In this document: positions 8,035-16,867 of the stretch, piece by piece
How positions within the stretch are numbered: the stretch's first letter is position 1
Layout of the letters: each line of letters begins with the position of its first letter
From: Flavobacterium hungaricum
Lineage (GTDB): Bacteria > Bacteroidota > Bacteroidia > Flavobacteriales > Flavobacteriaceae
Assembly (NCBI RefSeq): GCF_015182285.1
Contig: NZ_PRDM01000002.1
Location: 372,001 to 436,000, forward strand
Reading direction: 5' to 3'
DNA length: 64,000 nt
The notes under the pieces: model-generated
Databases searched by the model: none
Seen by the model: only the letters and a program-made list of their open reading frames with translations
Told to the model about the DNA's origin: nothing
Program-made: the position numbers and the translations under genes

Positions 8035-8264
8035 GTACAAAAAACCTTTCACAAGAAACTCAATTAAGGTTGACTGAATTTTTCAACAATTCTATTGATT
8101 CTAAAAGTATGGCGAAAAGCATTCGACAAGTAAATTATGTTCTTGCGCTAAATGTAATGCACGAAAAAGAATTCCTGCAGCAAGAAAACATAAGCTTGGA
8201 TGAAAACTTTTACTGGCTGAATAAACTAGCCGAAATTCTGGATCCTTATTTGGAGGTTGAATAG
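8031..8264 (+). CDS. 77-aa conserved orphan protein, copy A
   Basis: A small acidic helical protein of unknown function. It is closely related along its whole length to the 77-aa protein at 37819: both share DxKxMAKxIRxVNY and a C-terminal block, NFYWLNxLAEXLDPYL. By hand alignment without gaps, about half the residues are identical. There is no signal peptide or membrane segment. Its ATG overlaps the stop of the Trp-rich ORF, so the two are probably cotranslated from the promoter at 7881. A terminator follows at 8284. Confidence 0.75.
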   Translation: MSTKNLSQETQLRLTEFFNNSIDSKSMAKSIRQVNYVLALNVMHEKEFLQQENISLDENFYWLNKLAEILDPYLEVE

Positions 8265-8283
8265 GATTTTTTATTAGAAATGA

Positions 8284-8312
8284 GAAAAGCCACTTGAAGG
8301 AGTGGCTTTTTT
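8284..8312. terminator. Rho-independent terminator
   Basis: The hairpin AAAAGCCACTTGAAGGAGTGGCTTTTTT has a GC-rich stem and a T run, with a matching A run on the left. It can serve both the 77-aa gene and the convergent HNH nuclease gene. Confidence 0.8.
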
Positions 8313-8316
8313 GTTC

Positions 8317-9111
8317 TTATAATATATGTTTATTGAAAATGGTATCTAAATGATATTCTAAAAAATCTTTTCTTGGTAAATATTTTTGAGCTTTAATTAT
8401 TTCTTGATTCTCAATTGGAGCAAAATATTTTTGAAAATAGTCGCTATCTTTTTTCTTTTTTAATGTTTCGGAAAATATAATTTTATGATCGGTATTGATT
8501 CCAATTAATCCTTTGTCAAAAGCTTTATCATAAAGTGCAGAAAAACAAATTCCATTTTCAGGAGTTAAACGATGTTCTTCATTTATTGACCATGGAATTA
8601 TATGACTGGCAAATAACAATTCTGGAATATCAATCCCAGTAATGGCACATTTGTAGGCATAATTTGTTAAAACTATTTTTCTGAAAACACATTGATTTAC
8701 TCTTGTTTTTACTTCGCGAATTACAGTTTCTCCTTTTATGTCTTTTAAGTCGAGAAAAATATCTTTATATTTAGTTTCAATAGAAATATTTTCTTTCTCG
8801 GCTAATATCTTTTCACTTAGATATAATAATTCTTCTTTATTATTAAAAAAATCATTCCATATAGGTTCGACCTGTCTTTTTGCATTTCCTAAGCCTTTTA
8901 CACCTCTTTGCTGATGATAAGGATCTACACTTGCAAAATTTCCTAATCTCATTGCGATTGAACTTGGAGTTCTATTAATAAGTTTACCTAATTTAATTAC
9001 ATCTGAATTTTGTTTGTGCATTTTTCCAAACTCAATTGTAAGATACAAGTTAAAAGCAACGATTAATTCTTCACGAGTCCAAAGTCTGTGATTTGGTTGA
9101 GGTTGTGGCAT
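8317..9111 (-). CDS. HNH endonuclease
   Basis: A 264-residue protein. The N-terminal part (WTREELIVAFNLYLT, then GKLINRTPSSIAMRLGNFASVDP) resembles the DNA-binding module seen ahead of HNH domains in restriction-like nucleases. The C-terminal half carries an HNH_2-type core: YKCAITG, then ASHIIPWS, then LTPENGICFSALYDKAFDKGLIGI. The His of ASHI and the Asn of PENG are the expected metal and catalytic residues. No methyltransferase gene is adjacent, so it is a solitary nuclease, possibly a type IV-like or orphan restriction enzyme. It is AT-rich and lies in an accessory strip. Confidence 0.8.
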   Translation of the reverse strand: MPQPQPNHRLWTREELIVAFNLYLTIEFGKMHKQNSDVIKLGKLINRTPSSIAMRLGNFASVDPYHQQRGVKGLGNAKRQVEPIWNDFFNNKEELLYLSEKILAEKENISIETKYKDIFLDLKDIKGETVIREVKTRVNQCVFRKIVLTNYAYKCAITGIDIPELLFASHIIPWSINEEHRLTPENGICFSALYDKAFDKGLIGINTDHKIIFSETLKKKKDSDYFQKYFAPIENQEIIKAQKYLPRKDFLEYHLDTIFNKHIL

Positions 9112-9199
9112 TGTCGGATAAATTTGTCTCCGATAAATATAAACAAAATATTTAAGTCTGATTTCTCGTTCCTGTAAATGACAAAAATGGGAAGTAATA

Positions 9200-11671
9200 T
9201 CATTCCTTATCCCTCTTCCCCCACTTAATTTTCATTTTTCCCTCATTATCATAAGCAATCAAATGCAAGACAATGCCGCGTTCGCGAACGGCTTTGCGTT
9301 CTTCTTTTGTAGAAAGCTGGGCGTCGTTTTTAGAATTTCGGAGCGGGACGGTCAGGGCTAGATTGGTGCCGCGGCCGAAAGAGTAGATTCCGTCGATATC
9401 GAAGTTTAAGACGCTGGAACTGATGGTTAATTTATGAATGTCGATTTGTTCGCCGCGGAGCGTGAGATCGCCCGACAAATCGCTGAACGTGATATTCTCT
9501 ACATCACGAAAGGGAAAAGCAAATTTGCCGACTTTCATAATCGGTTCAAAATTAAGAAGCGCGCCTTGGTTGACGTTAAAGTTCAATTTACCGCGCATCG
9601 AGTTTACGATGAGGTCGCCTTTACTGTTCATAAATCCGGTTACGTTGGCGTTGCTGCTGAGACGGCCGCGAATGTTTTTTGGACTGAAAGATTGGATTCC
9701 GAAATTGTTGAAAGATTTTAAAAAGCTCGCAATATCCACTCGATTTACCTGTGCTGTTGAGCTAAAAATATAATAATTTCCTTTGGGTTCAACAGCACCG
9801 TTAAAGGCAATTGTACCGCCAGAAGTTTGTACGTTTCCGTTTTTGAGCAGAATTTTAGAATCCAGCATTTGAAGCGTTGCTGTGGTATTTGTCGCGGTTA
9901 ATGATCCGTAAGTGATCTTGTCGGCTTTGAGATTAATTACAGCCGTACATTTTTCAATTACAGATTTTAACTGATTGGTAAAATTCACGTTTCCTTTAGC
10001 GGTTCTTTTCTGTGCCATTCGTTTTTCGGCGGCACTTTTTTTGAGTACGCCCAGAAACTGTTTTACATCAATATTGGGGCAGTAAATATTCCAGTTTACC
10101 ACCATTTTTTCGGGAGCGTCGTAATACAAGTTGAGGAAATTATCGATTCTTCCGTCAATGCGAATGATGTTCTTTTTGTGTTTGTAAGCAATTTTTTTAA
10201 TGTAAAGCGCCTGTTCTGTAAACGAAAGTTTTACATCGGTTTTTTCGGCATGAATGTTTTTTGGAATATAATCAAAAGTCGTTTGGTCAATGTCTACATC
10301 GCCTGTAAAACGGGGTTTGTTGATGTATAAATCGACAATATCAAACTGAAATTTTAAATTGGCTTTGGCGTGGCCGCTTTCAAAATGAAGAATCTTTCCA
10401 TTTGCCATTCCGTTAAGTTTTGAGACATCAAAATCAGAATTTACAAAACCGGTTGCAATGGGTTTTTCGAGATTGTTAATGACAGCCTGCGAAATCGTAA
10501 GCGGAATTTTCTCGTATTCGGCTTTAAAATGCGTGAGAACAATGGCCGAATTGGCATCGTTAAAACCGTTCTTTGGCTTAAAATTATTGGTAAAAATACC
10601 TTTAAAACTGCAATTGGTAAACAATCCGTCGGGAATGGTCAATTCATTATTTTTAATAATCGCCTGAACTACAATTTTGGGGTCGCCTTCTGCATTCAAA
10701 TCGCCTTTAATATCACAATTGACTTCGATTGGTTTTTTCAAATCAAACTGATTGAGTTTTTTGCTGATATTTCCAGACAATAAATTAGATGCGCTTCGCC
10801 ATAAAATATTGGTTTCGATGTTGATTCCAAAAAGCGAATTTCCCTTTCCGACATTAAAAAAAGCTACTATATCAAAAGCGTCGTCACCAATTTTCAGATT
10901 TTTGGTTCTAATGTCAATTTTCTCTTTGAGGTCATTATACGAAATATCAAAATGCCCTTCGAGTTCTTTTTCTTTGGCAAAACTTCCGTGAACGGTATTA
11001 AAAGCAAGACTGTTGATTTTGGTTTTCAAAAACAAATCGGTTGTCCAGTTATCATCGTCATAATTTACTTTTGATTTTAAACTCGTTACCGCAAAATCAA
11101 ACAATTTATGCCCCAATTGATTATCAATAGAAACGTGAACATTGTCTAGAATTATTTCGTCTAAAGAGGTTTCTGGTTTTGCTGTGTTTGCTGTTTTTTT
11201 CTTTTTAGGTTTAAAGATATTGGTATTCGAATAGCCGTTTGGAGCTTTGTAAATATTTATTTGTGCATCATTAATCACAATTTTATGAATATTGATTTCC
11301 TTTTGTATCAAACTCCACATATTCAGCCGTGCCTCAATTTCTTTGGCTTTCAATAAAGTATGTTTGTGCGAATTCCATTGATTGTCTTTGAGTTCGACAT
11401 CGTTTAAGGCTAAAGTAAAATTAGGGAAACCTGTTAGAAACTTATAATGAAAATCGGTTACATGGAATTTACCGTTAATATTTTCGTTGATTTTTTGATT
11501 GACTTTGGCAATAATTTCGGTTTTGTTCTGGTTGAAATAAATGGACAAAGCACCGCAGGCAAGAAGCAGTAAGACAAACAATCCTAAGACTAAAAATCCG
11601 AAACGTTTGGCGTATTTTTTAAAACGTTCGGATAGAAGAAACTCTTTAATTTGGCGTAAAGTTTTCTGCAT
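9200..11671 (-). CDS. AsmA-like inner-membrane protein
   Basis: An 823-residue protein with one N-terminal membrane anchor (about residues 20-48) and a long periplasmic part. The start (FNQNKTEIIAKVNQKINENINGKFHVTDF) and the repeated beta-strand pattern fit the AsmA/TamB/YhdP group. The C-terminal region with GALLNFEPIMKVGKFAFP and DLTLRGEQIDIHKLTISSS fits the AsmA C-terminal domain. Relatives are thought to bridge the periplasm and affect lipid transport to the outer membrane. It stands as a single gene, divergent from trxA. Confidence 0.8.
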   Translation of the reverse strand: MQKTLRQIKEFLLSERFKKYAKRFGFLVLGLFVLLLLACGALSIYFNQNKTEIIAKVNQKINENINGKFHVTDFHYKFLTGFPNFTLALNDVELKDNQWNSHKHTLLKAKEIEARLNMWSLIQKEINIHKIVINDAQINIYKAPNGYSNTNIFKPKKKKTANTAKPETSLDEIILDNVHVSIDNQLGHKLFDFAVTSLKSKVNYDDDNWTTDLFLKTKINSLAFNTVHGSFAKEKELEGHFDISYNDLKEKIDIRTKNLKIGDDAFDIVAFFNVGKGNSLFGINIETNILWRSASNLLSGNISKKLNQFDLKKPIEVNCDIKGDLNAEGDPKIVVQAIIKNNELTIPDGLFTNCSFKGIFTNNFKPKNGFNDANSAIVLTHFKAEYEKIPLTISQAVINNLEKPIATGFVNSDFDVSKLNGMANGKILHFESGHAKANLKFQFDIVDLYINKPRFTGDVDIDQTTFDYIPKNIHAEKTDVKLSFTEQALYIKKIAYKHKKNIIRIDGRIDNFLNLYYDAPEKMVVNWNIYCPNIDVKQFLGVLKKSAAEKRMAQKRTAKGNVNFTNQLKSVIEKCTAVINLKADKITYGSLTATNTTATLQMLDSKILLKNGNVQTSGGTIAFNGAVEPKGNYYIFSSTAQVNRVDIASFLKSFNNFGIQSFSPKNIRGRLSSNANVTGFMNSKGDLIVNSMRGKLNFNVNQGALLNFEPIMKVGKFAFPFRDVENITFSDLSGDLTLRGEQIDIHKLTISSSVLNFDIDGIYSFGRGTNLALTVPLRNSKNDAQLSTKEERKAVRERGIVLHLIAYDNEGKMKIKWGKRDKE

Positions 11672-11831
11672 TTGGATTTAATTTGTACCATTAAAGATAC
11701 TATAAAAATTTAACTTTAATTTAATTTTTTGATATTCAAAATAGTACGAACTTTATAATTAGTACAAAATGTATGTTACAGTATATAATTAATGACAATA
11801 CATTTATAATGAAAACTAATTTAGTAATGGT

Positions 11832-11860
11832 GTTTGATTTGTTTTAAATTTTTAAATTTG
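11832..11860 (+). promoter_or_regulatory. trxA promoter
   Basis: A TTTG at 11832-11835 is followed after 17 bases by TAAATTTG at 11853-11860. This matches the Bacteroidota -33/-7 arrangement, about 50 bases upstream of the trxA start. Confidence 0.6.
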
Positions 11861-11911
11861 TACTGTAGTTTGAAAGTTTATAATTCAGACATAATTTAAT
11901 CTTAATATATT

Positions 11912-12229
11912 ATGGCATTAGCAATAACAGATGCTACTTTTGATGAAGTAGTTTTAAAATCAGATAAACCAGTAATGGTAGATTTTTGGGCAGCATGGTG
12001 TGGTCCTTGTAGAATGGTTGGTCCGATTATTGACCAATTAAGCGAGGAATACGCTGGTAAAGTAGTTGTTGGTAAAGTAGATGTAGACGCTAACCAAGAA
12101 TTTGCTGCAAAATATGGTGTGCGTAACATACCAACGGTTTTGGTTTTTCAAAACGGTGAAGTAGTAGGAAAACAAGTAGGAGTAGCTCCTAAACAAGCCT
12201 ACGCAGACAGCTTAGACGCTTTGTTGTAA
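11912..12229 (+). CDS. trxA: Thioredoxin
   Basis: A 105-residue cytosolic thioredoxin with the redox motif [10 protein letters not shown] at about residues 27-36 and the cis-proline segment [16 protein letters not shown]. It starts [14 protein letters not shown] and has the usual length, so it is a complete stand-alone thioredoxin that reduces protein disulfides. A strong terminator follows at 12257. Confidence 0.96.
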   Translation: MALAITDATFDEVVLKSDKPVMVDFWAAWCGPCRMVGPIIDQLSEEYAGKVVVGKVDVDANQEFAAKYGVRNIPTVLVFQNGEVVGKQVGVAPKQAYADSLDALL

Positions 12230-12256
12230 TCAACAGATTGCAATTTTATATAAAAG

Positions 12257-12284
12257 AGGTTTGACGAAAGTCAAGCCTTTTTTA
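12257..12284 (+). terminator. Rho-independent terminator of trxA
   Basis: The stem AGGTTTGAC/GTCAAGCCT with a GAAA loop is followed by TTTTTT. A near copy lies downstream of the lipoprotein gene at 16707. Confidence 0.85.
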
Positions 12285-12309
12285 TTGGTGTTTTTTTGCT
12301 GCGAATTAG

Positions 12310-12975
12310 AAAGTTTTTTCGCCACGAATTTCACGAGGTGGCACAAATTTTATTTTGCTTTAATTTGAATTTCTCGAATTTTTACAAATGAATGTTGTAA
12401 TTATTTTTCGCCACGACCCGAGCGATAGCGAATAGGCGAAGCAATTCACGAATTTTTTTATTTTGAACTAGAGTTTTCTTTTCGCCACGAATTACACGAA
12501 TTGGCACTAATTTTATTTTGCTTTAATTTGAATTTCTCGAATTTTTACAAATGAATGTTGTAATTATTTTTCGCCATGACCCGAGCGATAGCGAATAGGC
12601 GAAGCAATTCACGAATTTTTTTATTTTGAACTCGAGTTTTTCTTTCCACGAATTACACGAATTGGCACTAATTTTTTTACTACAATTTGAATTTCTCGAA
12701 TTTTTACAAATGAATGCTGTAATTATTTTTCGCCACGATCCGAGCGATAGCGGATAGGCGAAGCAATTCACGAATTATTTATTCTTATGTGTTTTATAAA
12801 AGTTTGCTACTTAAAATGATTTTCACCGATTATTTAAATTTTACTAATTAGCGCATCAGTAAAAAACGTGACTTTTATTTGAAAAAATTCGAGAAATTCA
12901 AATTACAGTAAAAAAATACTAATAATTCGTGAATTGCTTCGCCTATTCGCTATCGCTCGGGTCGTGGCGAAAAAA
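12310..12975. repeat. Three direct copies and one inverted copy of a 160-bp repeat
   Basis: Each copy has CGCCACGAnCCGAGCGATAG, then GGCGAAGCAATTCACG, and a TTTGAATTTCTCGAATTTTTAC segment. The CGCCA start recurs at 12409, 12572 and 12731 (spacings 163 and 159). At 12885-12973 the unit returns in reverse (ATTCGAGAAATTCAAATTAC, then CGTGAATTGCTTCGCC) and stops beside the stop codon of the histidine kinase. The apparent 82-aa frame inside is repeat-derived. No gene is seen. Confidence 0.85.
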
Positions 12976-12979
12976 AAAA

Positions 12980-15055
12980 TTAAAATATCAGGGTAAATGT
13001 AGCGCCTGCATTGGGTTTGGAGCAGACTTTAATTTTGCAGTTTATGGCGTTTGCCAAATCGCGAATTAAGTGTAAGCCCAAACCTGATTTGATTCCGATT
13101 ACTTCAGATTCGTCGTATAAAGCTTTGAATTTTTCATGAGTGCCGCCTGGACCGTTATCAGTTATCGAAAGGAAATTTTGGCTGTTTTCCTGCCATGCCT
13201 TCCAGATAATTTGTGCATTTGGCGTTTTGTCCAAAGCTTTTATCGCGTTTCCGGTTAGGTTTCGGATAATGGTTTTGAGATAATTTTCATCGGTTTCTAA
13301 GATGATGTTTTCGGGATCTTCAAACAAAATTTGGATATTTTCTGAACTTGAAAAATGTTTTTGGGTTTCGTTGAAAACATCAGAAACAGCAATTTCTCTA
13401 AACTGCGGTTTAAAATTTTCCATCTGGCCTTTGCTCCAAAGCAGCATATCTTCCATAGAATCCAATAAATTTTCGGCGCCGGTTGTAATTTTGGTCTGCA
13501 TTCTTAGAGCCGTTTCTTCATCCAGCAATTCTGGATTTTCTTTTTGAAGATGCAGGAAGTGAATTAAATTCGAAATCGGACTTCTTAAATCATGGTTTAA
13601 AATACTGAAAAAACGTGCTTTTATTTTATTGGCTTCATCCAGTTCCTGATTTAAAAGCTGTAATTTCTGATTGGTTTTCTTTCGGTTTCTGTTTTGATTG
13701 AACAACAATAATCCGATAATTCCAACCAATACCAATCCCGAAATTAAATAAATACGCTGTTTGTCGGCTTCTTTAATCTGAATGTTTTTAAGGGTGTTTT
13801 CGGTAGAAAGGTTTTTGATTTTTTGCTGTTTGGTTTTGTTTTGATAATGTGCTTCGGCATTCGCAATACTTTGTTTTGCTGATTCCTGCATCATTTCGTC
13901 ATTGTACTTATTGTAAATTTCGTTATAATGATAGGCTTCCTTCCAAAGCTTGAGAGCAGCGTAACTTTGGGAGAGTTTTTTATTGATTTTTACAAACGAC
14001 TCTTTATCAAAAGCTAAGGCGTTTTTTGAGGCTGTTTTTAAGATTTCAATAGCTTTTTTGTAATCTTTTTTTTCATACAAAACCCTTCCCATTACTGCAT
14101 TGGCTTCCATTATCATGTCTTCATCATTCGATTTATCAGCTAGTCTAACGGCTTTTTTTGCATAATAAAAAGCGGTATTTATCTTTCCTTCATTGGCATA
14201 ATATTCGGAAACACTTCGATTGGCGAAACTCAGATTTAGGAACAAAGAATCTTTTTTGGTTGGATAGCTATAAATGAGCTTATAATATTTTTGAATGCTG
14301 TCTATATTTTTCAACGGGACAAAACACTGCAAATAATAATTGCACGAAAAAGCACTGACATAATTAGATGTTTTTATATAAGGCTGTGCGTAATTTAAAT
14401 ATTCTATGGCTTTGTGATAGAGTTTCATTTTGGTATATGCCGCCGCAATTTGACTGTATGAAACCCCGATAACTTCATCATTCGGAATACTTTTATCAAG
14501 CTGTTTTTTATAATTAATTGCTTTTAGCTGATAGCTGATAAAAGTTTCGTAAGCCGCATTATCAAGGTAATATTCTCCAAGACTTCCGTATAATACTGAT
14601 TTTGTATAAGTACTTTTTGTGGTGTCCAGAACCTGCTTAATGTATTTGATTAAATTTTTTCTTTTAGAAGTTTCGTTTAATGCATAATAGGCATAATTGA
14701 GGCGCATTAAAGCAGAAGTTTCATTTTTGAGATGTTTTGCTCTCTGCGCATACTGTAAGGCGAGTTCGTAATTAGCAGCAGCTTCCTTATTTTGATTATT
14801 ATTGAACTCGTAGCCTTTTCCTTTTAAAAAATAAAACTTAGAAGTGTAAGCATTGTGGTTTCGGGAAAGTTCAATTCCTTTTTGCGCAACGATTACGAGT
14901 TTGGGATAATTTTCGGCATCAGAAACTTCGTTAGCATATTTAAGCCAGACTTTTAGTTTTTCGTTAGTAGATCTGAATTTTGCCAAATTTGGTTCTTGCT
15001 GCGAAAAAGCAGCCATCGAGAAAAGCAGCAAAAACAAAAAACCGGCTTTCTTCAT
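12980..15055 (-). CDS. TPR-containing sensor histidine kinase
   Basis: A 691-residue kinase: a signal peptide (to about residue 18), a long TPR array (about 30-400), a coiled coil, one membrane segment (LISGLVLVGIIGLLLF, about 445-460), then HisKA with the H-box FSILNHDLRSPISNL and an HATPase_c domain (NLTGNAIKALDKTP; ITDNGPGGTHEKF; GLGLHLIRDLANAI). The TPR part should lie in the periplasm as sensor. Its ATG follows directly on the stop of the LytTR regulator gene, so the two form an operon and a probable signalling pair. The signal is unknown. Confidence 0.9.
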   Translation of the reverse strand: MKKAGFLFLLLFSMAAFSQQEPNLAKFRSTNEKLKVWLKYANEVSDAENYPKLVIVAQKGIELSRNHNAYTSKFYFLKGKGYEFNNNQNKEAAANYELALQYAQRAKHLKNETSALMRLNYAYYALNETSKRKNLIKYIKQVLDTTKSTYTKSVLYGSLGEYYLDNAAYETFISYQLKAINYKKQLDKSIPNDEVIGVSYSQIAAAYTKMKLYHKAIEYLNYAQPYIKTSNYVSAFSCNYYLQCFVPLKNIDSIQKYYKLIYSYPTKKDSLFLNLSFANRSVSEYYANEGKINTAFYYAKKAVRLADKSNDEDMIMEANAVMGRVLYEKKDYKKAIEILKTASKNALAFDKESFVKINKKLSQSYAALKLWKEAYHYNEIYNKYNDEMMQESAKQSIANAEAHYQNKTKQQKIKNLSTENTLKNIQIKEADKQRIYLISGLVLVGIIGLLLFNQNRNRKKTNQKLQLLNQELDEANKIKARFFSILNHDLRSPISNLIHFLHLQKENPELLDEETALRMQTKITTGAENLLDSMEDMLLWSKGQMENFKPQFREIAVSDVFNETQKHFSSSENIQILFEDPENIILETDENYLKTIIRNLTGNAIKALDKTPNAQIIWKAWQENSQNFLSITDNGPGGTHEKFKALYDESEVIGIKSGLGLHLIRDLANAINCKIKVCSKPNAGATFTLIF

Positions 15056-15760
15056 CTAAATCAGGTTTAAGTTTTCTTTATAACTTCTCCCAACCGGAAT
15101 TGTGACATTGTTATTTAAAAGGATTTCGGTTGAGTTCATCTTCTGGATAAACTGTTTCTGAACGGCATAACTTCTATGAATCCTGATAAAAGATTGAAAA
15201 TGATCTTCTTTCAAAAGATTTCCAATACTCGATAAAACGCAGTGCCTTTTTTTATCCGTAATCACCAAAGTATAATCTTTCAAGGCTTCGAGATAAAGAA
15301 TTTCGTGAAGTTTCACTTTCGTCTGTTCGTGGCCTTCCTTTATATAAATAGTGTCACCGCCAATACTGGCTTCAAAAAGAGAAGCTTTCAGTTTTATTTC
15401 CATAAACTCTTCAATACGGTTTATGGTTTGGGTAAAGCGTTCTAGTTTTAAGGGTTTTACAATAAAATCCAACGTTTCGATTTGGAAACTTTCTACTGCA
15501 TGTTCAGGATGTGCAGTTATAAAAATGCATACAGGAATATCTAATGTCTGTTTTCTAAGTTCGATTCCGTTTAAGCCCGGCATATCGATATCTAGAAATA
15601 AGATATCAACTTTTTGTTTTTCTAAAAAAGGAACGGCTTCTTCTGCCGATTCAAAAACACCTAAAATATCCAAAACAGGAAACTTCTTGGCATAAGAAAC
15701 TGCCGTAAGTCGGTCTATTTCGTCATCATCAACAATAATACAAGAGTATTTTTTCATCAT
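15056..15760 (-). CDS. LytTR-family response regulator
   Basis: A 234-residue regulator. The receiver domain has the acidic pocket VDDDEID, the phosphoacceptor in ILFLDIDMPGLNG, and the TAHPEHA and VKPLKLE switch residues. The C-terminal LytTR DNA-binding domain covers about 135-234 (HEILYLEALKDYTLVIT; FIRIHRSYAVQKQFI). I start at ATG 15760; a TTG one codon upstream is also in frame and a second ATG follows. It is the first gene of a pair with the TPR kinase, with no gap between them. Targets are unknown. Confidence 0.92.
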   Translation of the reverse strand: MMKKYSCIIVDDDEIDRLTAVSYAKKFPVLDILGVFESAEEAVPFLEKQKVDILFLDIDMPGLNGIELRKQTLDIPVCIFITAHPEHAVESFQIETLDFIVKPLKLERFTQTINRIEEFMEIKLKASLFEASIGGDTIYIKEGHEQTKVKLHEILYLEALKDYTLVITDKKRHCVLSSIGNLLKEDHFQSFIRIHRSYAVQKQFIQKMNSTEILLNNNVTIPVGRSYKENLNLI

Positions 15761-15967
15761 CAAATTGGCTTTTATAACAAAAAATAAGTCGTCTGTCTAT
15801 TTAAAATGTTGTTTGTCTATTAGTGGTTTTTTGACAGCATTTAATCCAGCAACTTTGTCCTGTAAATCAATCACAAGGAATAAAAAAGCCTTAATAGATT
15901 GTTACAAAAATAAAGCTATTGAATTAAAAAAGAACCATTTGACCATTTTTTTACAACTAAAATTATT

Positions 15968-16075
15968 ATGAAAAATTTCAAAACCATTTTTACCATTTTA
16001 TTACCAGCAATTACTGCAGTTTCATACAGCAGCAATCTTAAAAAACAACAACCAATTCAATTTAATAATAACTAA
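15968..16075 (+). CDS. Possible 35-aa secreted peptide
   Basis: The frame reads MKNFKTIFTILLPAITAVSY and then a short polar tail, SSNLKKQQPIQFNNN. The first twenty residues look like a signal peptide. It ends 15 bases before the start of the DUF4082-like lipoprotein gene and may be its upstream neighbour in one transcript. Such short frames arise often by chance, so support is weak. Confidence 0.35.
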   Translation: MKNFKTIFTILLPAITAVSYSSNLKKQQPIQFNNN

Positions 16076-16090
16076 TTAAAATTAAATATC

Positions 16091-16672
16091 ATGAGAGCTT
16101 TTAAATCAATTATCGCACTTTTAATTGTTACACTTGCCGCTGCCTGCAGCAGTGATGACGACAAAGACAATACGCCAAAATTTAATACAGAAAACCCGTT
16201 GGCAGCTTACTACACCGCTACAGGTTTTACTACAGTATCCAATTTTATTAACTCAGGAGATTATGAGTTTGGACTCGTATTTACACCAACTGTAAAAGGA
16301 AAAATAAAGGCCATTACCTTAAAACTGCCCGCGGCAAACCCGGCGATTCGTGTCACGATCTGGGACTTTGCTACAAAAACGGTTTTGCGTTCTGAAACTG
16401 TAAACGCAGCTACTGCAGACGTACAGGTTTCAAAAGAAATCAGCGAATTGGCTTTGGACAAAGACAAAAAATACATGATTACCATGAATTCTAATGATTG
16501 GTATAAAAAGAACAAAGCAGACAACAGCAATGTTACTTATCCAATTGCGGCTGGCAATATTACAATTAATGAGTACAGATGGCTTTCTGGAACCGCACAG
16601 ACTTTTCCGACAATGGTTTCCTCAAATTACAACGCAGGAGATTTGAGTTTTGATTTTCAACAAACAGAATAA
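16091..16672 (+). CDS. DUF4082-like lipoprotein
   Basis: A 193-residue lipoprotein with the lipobox LAAACSSDDD (Cys at about residue 19). The mature part resembles DUF4082: YYTATGFTTVSNF, a KGKIKAITLKLPAANPAIRVTIWD beta section and KKYMITMNSNDWY. These are beta-sandwich domains seen on surface proteins of many bacteria; the ligand is not known. The Asp run after the lipidated Cys fits a Bacteroidota surface-export signal. A terminator follows. Confidence 0.75.
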   Translation: MRAFKSIIALLIVTLAAACSSDDDKDNTPKFNTENPLAAYYTATGFTTVSNFINSGDYEFGLVFTPTVKGKIKAITLKLPAANPAIRVTIWDFATKTVLRSETVNAATADVQVSKEISELALDKDKKYMITMNSNDWYKKNKADNSNVTYPIAAGNITINEYRWLSGTAQTFPTMVSSNYNAGDLSFDFQQTE

Positions 16673-16706
16673 TTTTTTTTTAAATAGCTTTGAATTAGTA
16701 AAGAAA

Positions 16707-16734
16707 AAGGTTTGACAAACGTCAGGCCTTTTTT
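16707..16734 (+). terminator. Rho-independent terminator
   Basis: AAGGTTTGAC/GTCAGGCCTT with T run, nearly the same stem as the trxA terminator at 12257. Confidence 0.8.
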
Positions 16735-16778
16735 GTTTTGCAGTGTAATTGGATTATTTTTTAGATATTATAAATAAA

Positions 16779-16818
16779 AAGTTCGCAAAGCTTTTTTTAT
16801 TAAAGCTTTGCGAACTTG
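16779..16818. terminator. Hairpin terminator for the leftward operon
   Basis: AAGTTCGCAAAGCTTT faces AAAGCTTTGCGAACTT across a short AT loop. It lies about 50 bases beyond the stop of the last gene of the zinc-type operon. Confidence 0.65.
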
Positions 16819-16867
16819 TATTTAGCAATGTGTGATAAAACTAAATAAGGTTACTTAATTATCTAAA

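Noticed and set aside
9434..9773. Two overlapping plus-strand frames inside the AsmA-like gene
   Set aside because: They lie opposite a clear 823-residue protein with conserved domains and have no promoter or family features.
12523..12771. 82-codon minus-strand gene
   Set aside because: The frame is made wholly of the 160-bp repeat and contains an internal copy of itself. No start signal is seen.
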